Assembly (NCBI RefSeq): GCF_036099295.1
Contig: NZ_CP107976.1
Location: forward strand, 5,270,001-5,334,000
DNA length: 64,000 nt
Source: Streptomyces sp. NBC_00358
Lineage (GTDB): Bacteria; Actinomycetota; Actinomycetes; Streptomycetales; Streptomycetaceae
Direction: 5' to 3'
Below the pieces are notes generated by a model that did not search any database, was not told the origin of the DNA, and worked only from the letters and a program-made list of their open reading frames with translations. Made by a program: the position numbers and the translations under genes. This document shows positions 42,112 through 50,874 of this stretch, piece after piece (within the stretch, counting starts at the first letter, position 1; the number at the start of each line of letters is the position of its first letter).

Positions 42112-42717
42112 ATGTCCGACGTCCACGAGCAGTTCGCCGTCCATCCCTTCCCCGAGCTGGCAGGCCTCGGCCTGCGGCTGCGCCCCTGGGACCCGGAGTC
42201 CGACGCCGATGTCTCGGCGTATCTGCACGGTCTGGCCGATCCCGAGTTCCAGCGCTGGAACACCCCGCTCAAGTTCGTCCGGGACATCGACTCCGCGCGT
42301 GAGGCGCTCGGCAGACGCGTCGCCGCCGCGACGAGCGGCACCGGGGTCTCCTTCTGCGTCACCGACGCGGAGACCGACGGGACGCTGGGCCACATCGGGG
42401 TCAACGAGATCGACCACGTCATGAGCTGCGCCCGCGTCGGTTACTGGGTCCTCCCGGAGGCCCGCGGCCGCCAGGTCGCCACCCGCGCGCTGACCCTCGC
42501 GGCCCGCTACGCCTTCGTCGATCTCGCCCTGCACCGCCTCGACCTCGGCCACGCCGTGGGCCACGAGGTGTCCTGCCGCGTCGCCGAACGCTGCGGATTC
42601 CGGTACGAGGGGACCCTGCGCGGCGCGATGTTCGAGGCGGGGCGCCACGACGCGTTCCGTGACGTACACCTGCACGGACGGCTGGTGACCGATCCGGAGC
42701 CCGCGCCGACGCGCTGA
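42112..42717 (+). CDS. GNAT acetyltransferase (RimJ/RimL type)
   Basis: A 201-residue GNAT protein. LRLRPWDPESDADVSAYLHG opens the fold, VGYWVLPEARGRQVATRALTL (about residues 107-127) is motif A that binds acetyl-CoA, and LHRLDLGHAVGHEVSCRVAERCGFRYEGTLRGA-type sequence closes it as in N-alpha or ribosomal-protein acetyltransferases. The start at 42112 has no strong ribosome site. It probably has its own promoter; nothing ties it to the catabolic genes. Confidence 0.85.
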   Translation: MSDVHEQFAVHPFPELAGLGLRLRPWDPESDADVSAYLHGLADPEFQRWNTPLKFVRDIDSAREALGRRVAAATSGTGVSFCVTDAETDGTLGHIGVNEIDHVMSCARVGYWVLPEARGRQVATRALTLAARYAFVDLALHRLDLGHAVGHEVSCRVAERCGFRYEGTLRGAMFEAGRHDAFRDVHLHGRLVTDPEPAPTR

Positions 42718-42787
42718 GGCCCGGGAGCGGGCATGGGCGGCGGGAAAATCGGAGGCGCGGCCCGGCGGCCGCACGGGATCATCGGAC

Positions 42788-43651
42788 ATGACCTCCGTGG
42801 CGTACGACTGGCAGCTCACGTATGACCTCGACGCGTTCCTCGGCCGGGCCGGGGACTTCCTCCGGTCGCGGCCCGCGCGGCACACCGTCGCGCTGACCGT
42901 GACGGACGGGCTGCGAAGGCGGGGAACCGACCGGTTCGGGGAGAGCGCACCGCTCTTCGGAGCCCTGGAACGGGACGGGGCGGTCGGGGCGGCCTTCTTC
43001 CGTACGCCGCCGTACCGGCTGAACCTCACGTCGCTCGACGAGCGCGGAGCGGACACGCTCGCCGCGCTGCTCGCGGACGCGGAGATCGAGGTGCCCGGTG
43101 TCACGGCCGACACGGACACCGCCTTGGCCTTCGCCGAGGCCTGGCGGCGGCGGACCGGATCGACGGCCGAGCTCCGGCGGAGCGAGCGGCTGTACGGGCT
43201 CGGCGACCTGGCGGTGCCCGAGCCCGCGCCGCCCGGCCGGGCCAGGGTCGCGGGCGAGGCCGACCGGGAGCTGCTCGCTCGCTGGTACACGGAGTTCGCC
43301 GAGGCGATCGGCGAGGGCGGGTACCGCGACGGCGGTGGCTGGGCGGACGACCGGATCTCCTACGGCGGTGCCACCTTCTGGGAGACCCCCGACGGCACCC
43401 CCGTCGCCATGGCCGGCACGACACCCCCGGTCGCCGGACAGGTCCGCGTCGGCCCCGTCTACACCCCGGCCCCTCTGCGCGGCCGCGGCTACGCCGGTGC
43501 CGTCACCGCGGAGGTGAGCCGCGCCGCCGTCGCCACCGGTGTCCAGGCGGTGCTGCTCTTCACCGACCTCGCCAATCCGACCAGCAACAGCCTGTACCAG
43601 CGCATCGGTTACCGCCCGGTCTCCGATTTCGCAACGTACGACTTCAGATGA
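42788..43651 (+). CDS. GNAT-domain acetyltransferase with N-terminal extension
   Basis: A 287-residue protein. Residues 1-140 form an N-terminal domain with a degenerate GNAT-like fold; residues 150-287 are a better acetyltransferase domain with the acetyl-CoA loop VYTPAPLRGRGYAGAVTAEV (about 217) and a closing LFTDLANPTSNSLYQRIGYRPV. This two-part layout is common in Streptomyces GNAT proteins. The substrate is unknown. A hexamer repeat begins just after the stop codon. Confidence 0.83.
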   Translation: MTSVAYDWQLTYDLDAFLGRAGDFLRSRPARHTVALTVTDGLRRRGTDRFGESAPLFGALERDGAVGAAFFRTPPYRLNLTSLDERGADTLAALLADAEIEVPGVTADTDTALAFAEAWRRRTGSTAELRRSERLYGLGDLAVPEPAPPGRARVAGEADRELLARWYTEFAEAIGEGGYRDGGGWADDRISYGGATFWETPDGTPVAMAGTTPPVAGQVRVGPVYTPAPLRGRGYAGAVTAEVSRAAVATGVQAVLLFTDLANPTSNSLYQRIGYRPVSDFATYDFR

Positions 43652-43654
43652 CCG

Positions 43655-43686
<32 letters not shown>

Positions 43687-43767
43687 AGCGTGACCGCTAC
43701 GACGGTTGCGGCTGCGACCGCGACCGCGAGGGTGGCTGCGGCCGTAGCCGAGCCGTGGCCGTCGGCC

Positions 43768-44424
43768 TCACGGCCACAGCAACTGCGTGGTCCAGCCGGT
43801 CTCCGCGCGGCGGTAGACGAGCCGGGCGTGGCGTCGGCGGGCGTCGCCCTGGAAGAACTCCACCTCGTCCGGGCGGAGGCGGTAGAGGGTCCAGGTGGGG
43901 GCGGGGGAGCGCGGGGCGTTCTCGGCCTGTTCCCAGGCCGCGTCCGAAGCCCGGTCCAACTCGGCCAGGGAGGGCAGGACTTCGCTCTGGTGGCCCACCA
44001 GCGCGGCGGCCAGGGCACCCGTGGACCGGGCGTGCAGGTCCGCCTGGCTCTCCTCGGGCGGTGCGACCACGACCGGGCCGCGCACCCTGATCTGACGGCC
44101 TTGGACGGGCCAGTAGAAGTCGAGCGCCGCGTACGGACGGGCGGCGAGCTGCCGTCCCTTGCGGCTGGTGGCGTGGCTGGCGAAGGCCCAGCCGTCCGCG
44201 TCCGCGCCGTGCAGCATCACGATCCGGACGTCGGGCAGGCCCTCCTCGTCCGTCGTCGCCAGCGACATCGTGTGCGGCTCGGTCTGCCCCGCCGCCACGG
44301 CCTGCGTGAACCACTCCGTGAACAGCGCCAGTGGTTCGGCGGGCGCGGCCACCGGGTCGAAGGCCGGCAGCTCGACGTCCCACACCCGCAGCGACCTCAG
44401 CACCTCGTGCAGATCCGTTCCCAT
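43768..44424 (-). CDS. Pyridoxamine 5'-phosphate oxidase-family protein
   Basis: A 218-residue split-barrel FMN protein closely following the PdxH layout. EPHTMSLATTDEEGLPDVRIVML (about residues 47-70) leads the barrel, ASHATSRKGRQLAARPYAALDFYW is the FMN/PLP phosphate contact region (about 82-105), and the C-terminal dimerisation part ends RLVYRRAETGWTTQLLWP, close to the R-L-x-P signature end of PdxH. It likely makes pyridoxal phosphate or is a PNPOx-like F420/FMN reductase. ATG 44424 is chosen because the family starts near here; the ribosome site is weak. It converges with the GNAT gene. Confidence 0.86.
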   Translation of the reverse strand: MGTDLHEVLRSLRVWDVELPAFDPVAAPAEPLALFTEWFTQAVAAGQTEPHTMSLATTDEEGLPDVRIVMLHGADADGWAFASHATSRKGRQLAARPYAALDFYWPVQGRQIRVRGPVVVAPPEESQADLHARSTGALAAALVGHQSEVLPSLAELDRASDAAWEQAENAPRSPAPTWTLYRLRPDEVEFFQGDARRRHARLVYRRAETGWTTQLLWP

Positions 44425-44518
44425 GCACCCGAGTATCGCCCGGAGGAGCGGGACTACCGTGCACACCACCGGACTCGCCCGTATCACGTCGGGCCATGGC
44501 ATCAACGAAGGCGGCAGA

Positions 44519-45916
44519 GTGCCTCGAAACGACCACGATCCCCGCCCCCACCACCGGGGCCACCTTCGCCGTCCGGTGCGGCGTCGGACCGGTGTCGCCG
44601 TTCCCGGTGCCGTGCTGCTGCTCCTGCTTCCGCTTGCCGCGTGCGATTCCGGCCCCGGCACCGTACAGAAGTCCTCGGTCACCGCCCCCGGGGTCTTCTA
44701 TCTGCGCCCGCGAGGAGACAAGGTCGGATCCAAGATCAAGACGCGGTTCCATCTGCTGGCCGAGGACATCGGGGCGAGCCGTATCCTTCCGGCGCAGGAC
44801 CACCGGCTGACCGTCGACGTGCGCGGGTCCGAGAGTGTCGTGCGGCTCAAGATCGTGGGCCTGCACAAGGCCGGTCCCCGGTGCGGCGGCACAGTGCGGG
44901 TCACCTGCCGGGTCGGGGGCCGCTACGACAGCTGGTCCGACCTGGATCGCGTGTACCCGGTCGCCGCGAAGGGCAGCCGCCCCGGTGACACGGGAGTCGT
45001 CCGCTTCACCTTCACGACGAAGGACGGGAAGAAGCTGACGGCCAGTACCCGGGTCGTGGTCGGCGAGCCGGTGGTGAAGGTGCGGACCCTCAAGGTCATC
45101 GATGATGTCCGTCCGGGTACCGACGTCACCGTCCCGCTCGTCGTCCGCAACGACGGCGAGGTCCCGGTGAAGGGGCTCGCCCTGAAACTCGACGCCGGCT
45201 CCCTGGACTTCCGGCAGCGGTACGCCAACTGCCTCTACCCACCTCAGAGTCGGGGTCACACGGCCGTCTGCCTCTTCCCCGGGTTACGTATACCGCCGGG
45301 CGGGGCCGTCGTCCTGCGCCCCGCGCTGCGCCTGCTCGCGTCGAAGACACGGACGTACACCTCGTTCAGCCAGGACGCCTGGCCGCTCGACTCGGGGCCC
45401 GGCAAGGACGACGCGATGCCGCCGGGCGGCGACCACGGCGACGGCCCGGTGCTGAAGACCGAGGCCGCACGCGACTCGGACGGCACCTTCGCCGAGGGGA
45501 AGGCCGTCACCGATGTACGCCTGGACATCCACGCCGACTACGAGGTCTTCGGCGTCGAACTGCACGGCGGCCCCGGTACGGAGCGTTCGCTGCGGCTGAA
45601 GGTCCGCAACAACGGGCCCGGCAACCCCGGCTCCGGCACGAGACTGGTGTTCACCCCGCCGCCCGGTGCCGTGCTGAAGGAACCCATGGAGGAGATCGAC
45701 GAGGACACCTACGGGCCGCGCTGCGACTCCGTCCACGGGACGTACAGCTGCCGGCTGGAGGAGCTGGGTCCGGGTGAGAGCAGCGACTTCGAGTTCACCC
45801 TGCGCCTCGACGGTCCGGGGGAGGGCAGCGTGACCCTCCAGGACTCCTCGCCGTCGACCGGCCGCCGCGACGCGAACCCCGGCAACGACACCGCCGCCGT
45901 CACCGTCCTGCCCTGA
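44519..45916 (+). CDS. Secreted lipoprotein with DUF11/CARDB-like repeats, TTA codon
   Basis: A 465-residue extracytoplasmic protein. A basic N-terminus is followed by VPGAVLLLLLPLAACDSG, a textbook lipobox (L-A-A-C), so it should be lipid-anchored. Two or three beta-sandwich modules follow: TVPLVVRNDGEVPVKGLALKL (about 205) and RSLRLKVRNNGPGNPGSG (about 355), both DUF11/CARDB-style, the latter ending with a CRLEELGPGESSDFEFTLRL strand. GTG 44519 follows GAAGGCGG. The codon at 45284-45286 is TTA, so translation may depend on bldA. A role in the cell envelope or adhesion is plausible; substrate and partner are unknown. Confidence 0.8.
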   Translation: MPRNDHDPRPHHRGHLRRPVRRRTGVAVPGAVLLLLLPLAACDSGPGTVQKSSVTAPGVFYLRPRGDKVGSKIKTRFHLLAEDIGASRILPAQDHRLTVDVRGSESVVRLKIVGLHKAGPRCGGTVRVTCRVGGRYDSWSDLDRVYPVAAKGSRPGDTGVVRFTFTTKDGKKLTASTRVVVGEPVVKVRTLKVIDDVRPGTDVTVPLVVRNDGEVPVKGLALKLDAGSLDFRQRYANCLYPPQSRGHTAVCLFPGLRIPPGGAVVLRPALRLLASKTRTYTSFSQDAWPLDSGPGKDDAMPPGGDHGDGPVLKTEAARDSDGTFAEGKAVTDVRLDIHADYEVFGVELHGGPGTERSLRLKVRNNGPGNPGSGTRLVFTPPPGAVLKEPMEEIDEDTYGPRCDSVHGTYSCRLEELGPGESSDFEFTLRLDGPGEGSVTLQDSSPSTGRRDANPGNDTAAVTVLP

Positions 45917-45941
45917 CCGGCCGGCCGCCGCACCCGCGGCG

Positions 45942-47132
45942 CTACCGCCCCAGCACCACCGTCCCGGACGAGCAGAACCAGCCGCCGGTGCCGGACGCCA
46001 CGGCCAGGCGGGGCAGTTCTCCGTCCGGGCGCCGTACCTGTCGTTCCTCCGGCACCTCGCCCCGGAGCTGCCGTACGGCCTCCACCAGCAGGAACAGGCC
46101 CCGCATTCCCGGATGCTGGGCCGACAGGCCGCCCCCGTCGGTGTTCACCGGCAGTTCCCCGCCCACCAGCAGCCGCCCCTTCGCGGCGTCCACGAAGGCG
46201 CCGCCCTCGCCCTTGGCGCAGAAGCCGAGGTCCTCCAGGGTCACCAGGGTCATGTAGGTGAAGGCGTCGTAGATCTCGGCGAAGTCGATCTCGTCCGGAC
46301 GGATCCCGGCGCGTTCGAAGGCGAGCCGGCCGCTCACCGCCGCCGGGGAGACGGTGAAGTCCGCCCACTCGGACATGGTGGTGTGGGAGACGTGCTCGCC
46401 GGTGCCGAGCACCCACACCGGGGCCGTACGGCAGTCGCTTACGTACTCCTCGGCCGCCAGCAGCACCGCCGCGCCGCCGTCGGAGCGGATGCAGCAGTGC
46501 AGCTTGGTGAAGGGGTCCGCGATCATCGGCCCCGACAGGACGTCGTCGACCGTGACCGGGTCGCGGAACATCGCCTCCGGGTTGTGGGCGGCGTTCGCGC
46601 GGGCCTGGACGGCCACCGAGGCGAGCTGTTCGAGCGTGGTGCCGTACGTGTGCATGTGGCGGCGCGCGGCCATCGCGTACTTGGCGACGAGCGTGTGGCC
46701 GTACGGGACCTCGAACTGGAGCGGGCCCCGGGCGCCGAAGGACAGGTTGCCGGTGCGGCGGCCCGCCCTGATGTCGGCGCGGGCCGTGGAGCCGTAGACG
46801 AGCAGGACGGCCTCGGCGTGGCCCGCCGCGATGGCGTCGGCCGCGTGGGCGGCCATGACCTCCCAGGTGGAGCCGCCGACGGAGGTCGAGTCGACCCAGG
46901 TGGGCCGAAGGCCCAGGTATTCGGCCACTTCGACGGGAGCGAGCGTGCCGAGTCCCGCCGACGCGAAGCCGTCGATCACCGAGCGGTCCAGACCGGAGTC
47001 GGCCAGCGCGCGGCGCGCGGCCTGGGCGTGCAGCGCGTACGGGGTCGTCTCGTCCACGCGGCCGCAGTCGGACAGGGACACGCCGACGACGGCGACCTTT
47101 CGACGGCCGTGGCCCGGGGTGGCATGCGTCAT
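45942..47132 (-). CDS. Thiolase-like lipid-transfer protein (Ltp/SCP2-thiolase type)
   Basis: A 396-residue protein of the thiolase superfamily branch that includes Ltp2. VAVVGVSLSDCGRVD opens it; the usual nucleophile loop reads STSVGGSTWEVMAAH (about 82), without the canonical Cys. EIYDAFTYMTLVTLEDLGFCAKGEGG (about 290) and GGLSAQHPGMRGLFLLVEA (about 340) close the fold. Members lacking the thiolase Cys act as retro-aldolases together with a DUF35 protein. Its ATG at 47132 is only five bases from the operator at 47137-47151 and has no ribosome site, which suggests a leaderless or very short-leader transcript. Confidence 0.88.
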   Translation of the reverse strand: MTHATPGHGRRKVAVVGVSLSDCGRVDETTPYALHAQAARRALADSGLDRSVIDGFASAGLGTLAPVEVAEYLGLRPTWVDSTSVGGSTWEVMAAHAADAIAAGHAEAVLLVYGSTARADIRAGRRTGNLSFGARGPLQFEVPYGHTLVAKYAMAARRHMHTYGTTLEQLASVAVQARANAAHNPEAMFRDPVTVDDVLSGPMIADPFTKLHCCIRSDGGAAVLLAAEEYVSDCRTAPVWVLGTGEHVSHTTMSEWADFTVSPAAVSGRLAFERAGIRPDEIDFAEIYDAFTYMTLVTLEDLGFCAKGEGGAFVDAAKGRLLVGGELPVNTDGGGLSAQHPGMRGLFLLVEAVRQLRGEVPEERQVRRPDGELPRLAVASGTGGWFCSSGTVVLGR

Positions 47133-47136
47133 GAAT

Positions 47137-47151
47137 CTGACGGTACATCAG
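47137..47151. promoter_or_regulatory. Regulon operator copy 8
   Basis: CTGACGGTACATCAG with AAT before and ATAA after; ATCTGA/TCAGAT arms are perfect. It abuts the thiolase-like gene start on the minus strand, so a bound protein would cover the transcription start. Confidence 0.85.
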
Positions 47152-47210
47152 ATAACCGCCCCACCGGGAGGTGGTCGCACCCCTGTGCATCTGGAACCCG
47201 TCGACCTAAC

Positions 47211-47225
47211 ATGACGGCCCGTCAG
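47211..47225. promoter_or_regulatory. Regulon operator copy 9
   Basis: ATGACGGCCCGTCAG, followed by ATC; one mismatch at the first base. It lies 124 bp upstream of the acyl-CoA dehydrogenase ATG and 74 bp from copy 8, so each divergent promoter has its own site. Confidence 0.82.
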
Positions 47226-47349
47226 ATCACGGGCACCGCCCGGCTGTCCGGCCGCCCGGTGTCTCGCGCCCAACCGTTCGCGCCCAACGCTTTGCGCCCC
47301 GGCCGTCCGCGCCCGGCCGTCCACCGCCCGACGAGGGAGGAGCCCGCCC

Positions 47350-48537
47350 ATGGATGCCCATCTCACCGCGGAGCAGGAGGAGATCCGCCGCGCGCTGCGG
47401 GAGCTGCTGGTGAAGCGGTGCGGCCCGGAGGAGCTGAGGGCCGCCGAGCGGACCCCCGCGGGCTATGACGCGGCGCTCTGGGAGGCGCTCGCGCAACAGC
47501 TCGGGCTGCCCGGACTGGCCCTCCCCGAGGAGTACGGCGGTGTCGGCTGCTCGGTGACCGAACTCGCTCTGGCCTGCGAGGAGCCGGGCCGCTCGCTCGC
47601 CCCTTCGCCGCTGCTGTCCACCGCCGTCCTCGCCGCCCCGCTGATCCTGGCCCTCGGTTCCGCGGCCCAGCGCTCGGCCTTGCTGCCGCCGCTGGCCTCC
47701 GGCGCGCTGACCGCCGCCCTCGCGGTCCCCGGCGCGGGCCTGGCCACCGCCCTCGGGCTGGTCGGCGACAACCGCGGCGACTGGGCCGGTGGTGGACGCG
47801 CCGGAGGCGTCCAGGCGCGCCGGGCGGATGGCGGGTGGCGGCTCTACGGGCAGGCCGCGCAGGTGCTCGACGGGCACAGCGCCGGACTGCTGGTGGTGGC
47901 CGCCCACACCGGCGGGTTCGCGCGGTCGCGGACGATGCTGTTCCTGGTGAGAGCCGGGGCCGACGGGCTCGTACGCGCGCGGCAGACGTCCTTGGACGCG
48001 ACGCGCCCCCAGGCCCGGATCGAACTGCGTGACGTGGGAGCCGAGTTGCTGGGCGAGGAGCGGACCGACGTGCCCGCCGCGCTGGCCGACGTCGGGGACA
48101 CCGCCGCCGCCGTCCTCGCCGTGGAAGCCGTGGGCGCCGCCGACCGCGCGCTGGAACGGACCGTCGAATACGTGCGCAGGCGTGAGCAGTTCGGGCGGGC
48201 GATCGGCTCCTTCCAGGCGGTCAAGCACCGGCTCGCGGATGTGTACGTGGGTGTGCGGGCGGCGCGCTCGGCGGCGTACTACGCGGCCTGGGCCGCCGGG
48301 ACGGGCGGCGAACGCGTGGGCGGCCTCGCGCTGGCGCAGGCGCTGGAGTCGCTGCGCACCGCCGCCTCCGAGGGCATCCAACTGCACGGCGGCATCGGCT
48401 TCACCTGGGAGCACGACGCCCATCTCTACTTCAAGCGGGCGTCCGGCGACGAACTGCTCTTCGGCCCCGTGCACCGGCTGCGCGCGCACGCCGCCGACAC
48501 CGCGCGGCTCTTCGACGGCGGAGAGGTGACGGTCTGA
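47350..48537 (+). CDS. Acyl-CoA dehydrogenase (beta-type, partial flavin domain)
   Basis: A 395-residue acyl-CoA dehydrogenase. N-terminal helices (residues 1-120; LPGLALPEEYGGVGCSVTELAL) are normal. The beta-domain (125-235) is present but its usual flavin-contact motifs (S-E-P-x-A-G-S-D; K-x-W-I/T-S) are not recognisable. The C-terminal domain has RRREQFGRAIGSFQAVKHRLADVYV-type sequence (about 275) and LHGGIGFTWEHDAHLYFKRA-type sequence (about 343). It resembles partner subunits of heteromeric acyl-CoA dehydrogenases. GGAGGAG precedes the ATG by seven bases. The next gene overlaps its stop codon. Confidence 0.88.
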   Translation: MDAHLTAEQEEIRRALRELLVKRCGPEELRAAERTPAGYDAALWEALAQQLGLPGLALPEEYGGVGCSVTELALACEEPGRSLAPSPLLSTAVLAAPLILALGSAAQRSALLPPLASGALTAALAVPGAGLATALGLVGDNRGDWAGGGRAGGVQARRADGGWRLYGQAAQVLDGHSAGLLVVAAHTGGFARSRTMLFLVRAGADGLVRARQTSLDATRPQARIELRDVGAELLGEERTDVPAALADVGDTAAAVLAVEAVGAADRALERTVEYVRRREQFGRAIGSFQAVKHRLADVYVGVRAARSAAYYAAWAAGTGGERVGGLALAQALESLRTAASEGIQLHGGIGFTWEHDAHLYFKRASGDELLFGPVHRLRAHAADTARLFDGGEVTV

Positions 48538-49238
48538 TGGCGGCGGCCGGGCGTTCGCGCGAGGGGGGCGGCACGGAGAGCGGTACGGGATCCGGCGCCG
48601 GCGGGAGGACGGGGACTGCCGGTACCGGCACGGGGGCGAGAAGGATGCCGGGTGTGCGGCTGGTCCAGAAGGTCTCCTCGACCCGGATGTTCGCCAAGGT
48701 GGCCCCACACCTCGTCCCGGCCCTCGACCGCGCCGTGCACCGGCTGACGCGCGGCAGGGTGCTGCTCAGTGCCCAGATGCTGCCGGGGCTCGTGCTCACC
48801 GCACGCGGCGCCAGGAGCGGTCTGGAGCGCCGCACCCCGCTGGCGTGCATGCCGGAGCGCCCGGCGGCGGGTGCGGCCCCGGACGCCGTACCGGGCGAGG
48901 CCGCGGGTGGGGCGACGGAGACCGGCTGGATTCTCGTCGGGTCCAACTTCGGCCGTACGGACCACCCGGCCTGGACCGCGAACCTGCTCGCCCGTCCCGA
49001 CGCGGTCATCAACTGGAAGGGCGAGGACATCCCCGTGACCGCCCGGCTCCTCACGGGCGAGGAACGGGCCGCGGTCTGGCGGACGGCTCTGGCGTTCTGG
49101 CCGCCGTACGCCGCCTATCAGGCCCGGGTGGACCGGGAGATACGGCTCTTCCGGATCGTGCGGCGCCCGGCGTCCGCGGGTGCGGCCGGCCCGGACAGCG
49201 CAGCGGGCGGCAGCCCACCGGAGAGTCGTCCGGAATGA
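48537..49238 (+). CDS. Deazaflavin (F420)-dependent nitroreductase-family protein
   Basis: A 233-residue protein with the Ddn-type split beta-barrel that binds coenzyme F420. VLTARGARSGLERRTPLACMP (about residues 83-103) is the entry strand; GWILVGSNFGRTDHPAWTANLLARPDAVIN-type sequence (about 128-158) contains the conserved N-x-P/W region. It has a Gly/Thr-rich N-terminal 35 residues and a low-complexity insertion near 105-125. The ATG overlaps the acyl-CoA dehydrogenase stop (TGATG), so it belongs to that operon and regulon. It likely reduces an enone or similar group with F420H2; the substrate is unknown. Confidence 0.87.
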   Translation: MAAAGRSREGGGTESGTGSGAGGRTGTAGTGTGARRMPGVRLVQKVSSTRMFAKVAPHLVPALDRAVHRLTRGRVLLSAQMLPGLVLTARGARSGLERRTPLACMPERPAAGAAPDAVPGEAAGGATETGWILVGSNFGRTDHPAWTANLLARPDAVINWKGEDIPVTARLLTGEERAAVWRTALAFWPPYAAYQARVDREIRLFRIVRRPASAGAAGPDSAAGGSPPESRPE

Positions 49239-49283
49239 ACTGCCGCCCACATGACAGGAGCTGGGGCGTTCAGGTGCGGGAAT

Positions 49284-49931
49284 CTACTTGGTCGGCTTCT
49301 TCCCGGTCACGCCCAGATACACCAACAGCGCGAGATTGGGCTTGAGTTCGGCCTGCTTGACGCCCCAGGTCTGGAACCCCTTCTGGTGCGAGGCGACCGC
49401 GGCGAGCATGGCGACGAGGGAACCGGCCATCGCGGCCGGGTTCACGTCCTTGTCCACCTTGCCCTTGGCCTGGAGGTCGGAGACCGAGTCCGTAAGGGAG
49501 TTGTTCACGGAGTTCAGGATCTTCATGCGGATCTTGTAGAACCGCTTGTCGCCCTCGGCGGCACCGAGATCGACGACTCGAAGGATCGCGTCGTTCTTGC
49601 GCCAGAACTCCAGGAACCCTTCGACGAGTTCCTGCGCGGTCTGCCATCCGGCCTTGCCGACCCAGGAACGTCCTTCGAGCAGCTGGGTCAACCCAGCGCC
49701 CTCGGCGGCCATTTGCTCGGCGATCTCCAGGACGGCGCCTTCGACGTCCGGGAAGTACTGGTAGAAGGTAGCCGGTGAAGTGCCTGCCTTCCGGGCGACG
49801 TCAATGACTTTGACATCCCGGTAGGGCGAGGAGCTGAGCATCTCGCTGAGGCAGTCGAGCAGCTTCTGCCGGGTCGCCTGCCCACGCCGTCCGGCCACGC
49901 GGCCGTCGACGGTACGCACTTGTCCTGTCAT
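49284..49931 (-). CDS. TetR-family transcriptional regulator
   Basis: A 215-residue TetR protein. The HTH lies in residues 18-65 (RQKLLDCLSEMLSSSPYRDV, then VARKAGTSPATFYQYFPDVEGAV in pieces). The C-terminal ligand domain (70-200) is helical (LVEGFLEFWRKNDAILRVVDLG). It is the only TetR regulator in the window, and a degenerate copy of the regulon palindrome covers its start codon, so it is a candidate repressor of the CTGACG regulon. Against this, I recall a TetR gene also beside kbpA/afsK in S. coelicolor, so it may belong to the ancestral locus. DNA specificity is not predictable from sequence. Confidence 0.92.
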   Translation of the reverse strand: MTGQVRTVDGRVAGRRGQATRQKLLDCLSEMLSSSPYRDVKVIDVARKAGTSPATFYQYFPDVEGAVLEIAEQMAAEGAGLTQLLEGRSWVGKAGWQTAQELVEGFLEFWRKNDAILRVVDLGAAEGDKRFYKIRMKILNSVNNSLTDSVSDLQAKGKVDKDVNPAAMAGSLVAMLAAVASHQKGFQTWGVKQAELKPNLALLVYLGVTGKKPTK

Positions 49932-49939
49932 GCCGTCAG
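49925..49939. promoter_or_regulatory. Weak operator-like palindrome over the tetR start codon
   Basis: CTGTCATGCCGTCAG matches the regulon palindrome with two changes in the left arm and a perfect CGTCAG right arm. It includes the ATG (CAT at 49929-49931). If real it would give autoregulation. Confidence 0.4.
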
Positions 49940-50139
49940 CTTACCGAGGGGTGATCGGAGCGCGATTCGGCCGACTGCAAATGGGGTGCGGCCCTTCTTC
50001 ACGGGTGCGGACCGTTCCCGTGAGGCTCCCGACAAGAGGGCGCTTTTTCCCCGCGCGGGGCCCGTGAGCAGGGACGGGACGTCACCGGAGCAGGTGCGCA
50101 CGCCCTGCGGGATGCGGAAACGGCCGTTAGCTTGGCCGC

Positions 50140-50874
50140 ATGGCCGAATCAGCCGTTGTCGCCGAGTTCTCCGAGGGCGTGCCCTGCTGGGTCGACGCAC
50201 AGCTCGCCGACGTGGAGGCGGGCAAGCGCTTCTACGGCGGGCTCTTCGGCTGGACGTTCCCCGAGGAGTCCGGGCCGTCGGTCCGGGCCGAGCTGGACGG
50301 CGAGCCGGTCGCGGCGCTCACGCCCAAGCTGGACGGGCGGATGCCCACCGTGTGGACGGTCTACTTCGCGACGCCGGACGCCGTGGCGCTCACCCGGCGC
50401 ATCGCGGAGGCCGGCGGCCACATCATCACCGCGCCCACCGCGGCCGGAGCGAGGGGCGAGCTGGGCACCGCCGCCCTCGCCACCGACCCGGAGGGCGCCG
50501 TCTTCGGCCTGTGGCAGCCGGGCAGTCATGCCGGCTTCGCCAAGCGCCACGAGCGGCGCACCTTCTGCTGGGCCGAGCTGTACGCGCGGGACACCGCGAC
50601 CGTCGACCGGTTCTACGGCGCCCTGTTCCACGACGCGTTGTTCGGGCCCGACGCGACACCCGATTTCGGCCGCGTCCCCGTGGAGGGCGTCTTTCCGGCC
50701 GAGATGCCGCCCCATTTCCTGGTCCATTTCGGCGTGGAGGACTGCGAGGAGACACTCGGGACGGTGAACCGCCTCGGTGGCCGGGTCCAGGTGACACCCT
50801 TCGACACGTCGTACGGGCGGGTGGCCGTCGTCACGGACAACCAGGGTGCGTCCTTCGCGGTACTTGAACGGTGA
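50140..50874 (+). CDS. kbpA: AfsK-binding protein KbpA (tandem VOC/glyoxalase domains)
   Basis: A 244-residue protein with two glyoxalase/VOC-like halves: residues 8-120 (GVPCWVDAQLADVEAGKRFYGGLFGWTF) and 125-244 (RRTFCWAELYARDTATVDRFYGALF). It lies directly upstream of afsK on the same strand, as kbpA does in S. coelicolor, where it binds unphosphorylated AfsK and blocks autophosphorylation. Length and position fit KbpA; the name rests on context and recalled similarity. VOC metal ligands are not clearly conserved, suiting a binding role. The ribosome site before ATG 50140 is weak. Confidence 0.72.
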   Translation: MAESAVVAEFSEGVPCWVDAQLADVEAGKRFYGGLFGWTFPEESGPSVRAELDGEPVAALTPKLDGRMPTVWTVYFATPDAVALTRRIAEAGGHIITAPTAAGARGELGTAALATDPEGAVFGLWQPGSHAGFAKRHERRTFCWAELYARDTATVDRFYGALFHDALFGPDATPDFGRVPVEGVFPAEMPPHFLVHFGVEDCEETLGTVNRLGGRVQVTPFDTSYGRVAVVTDNQGASFAVLER

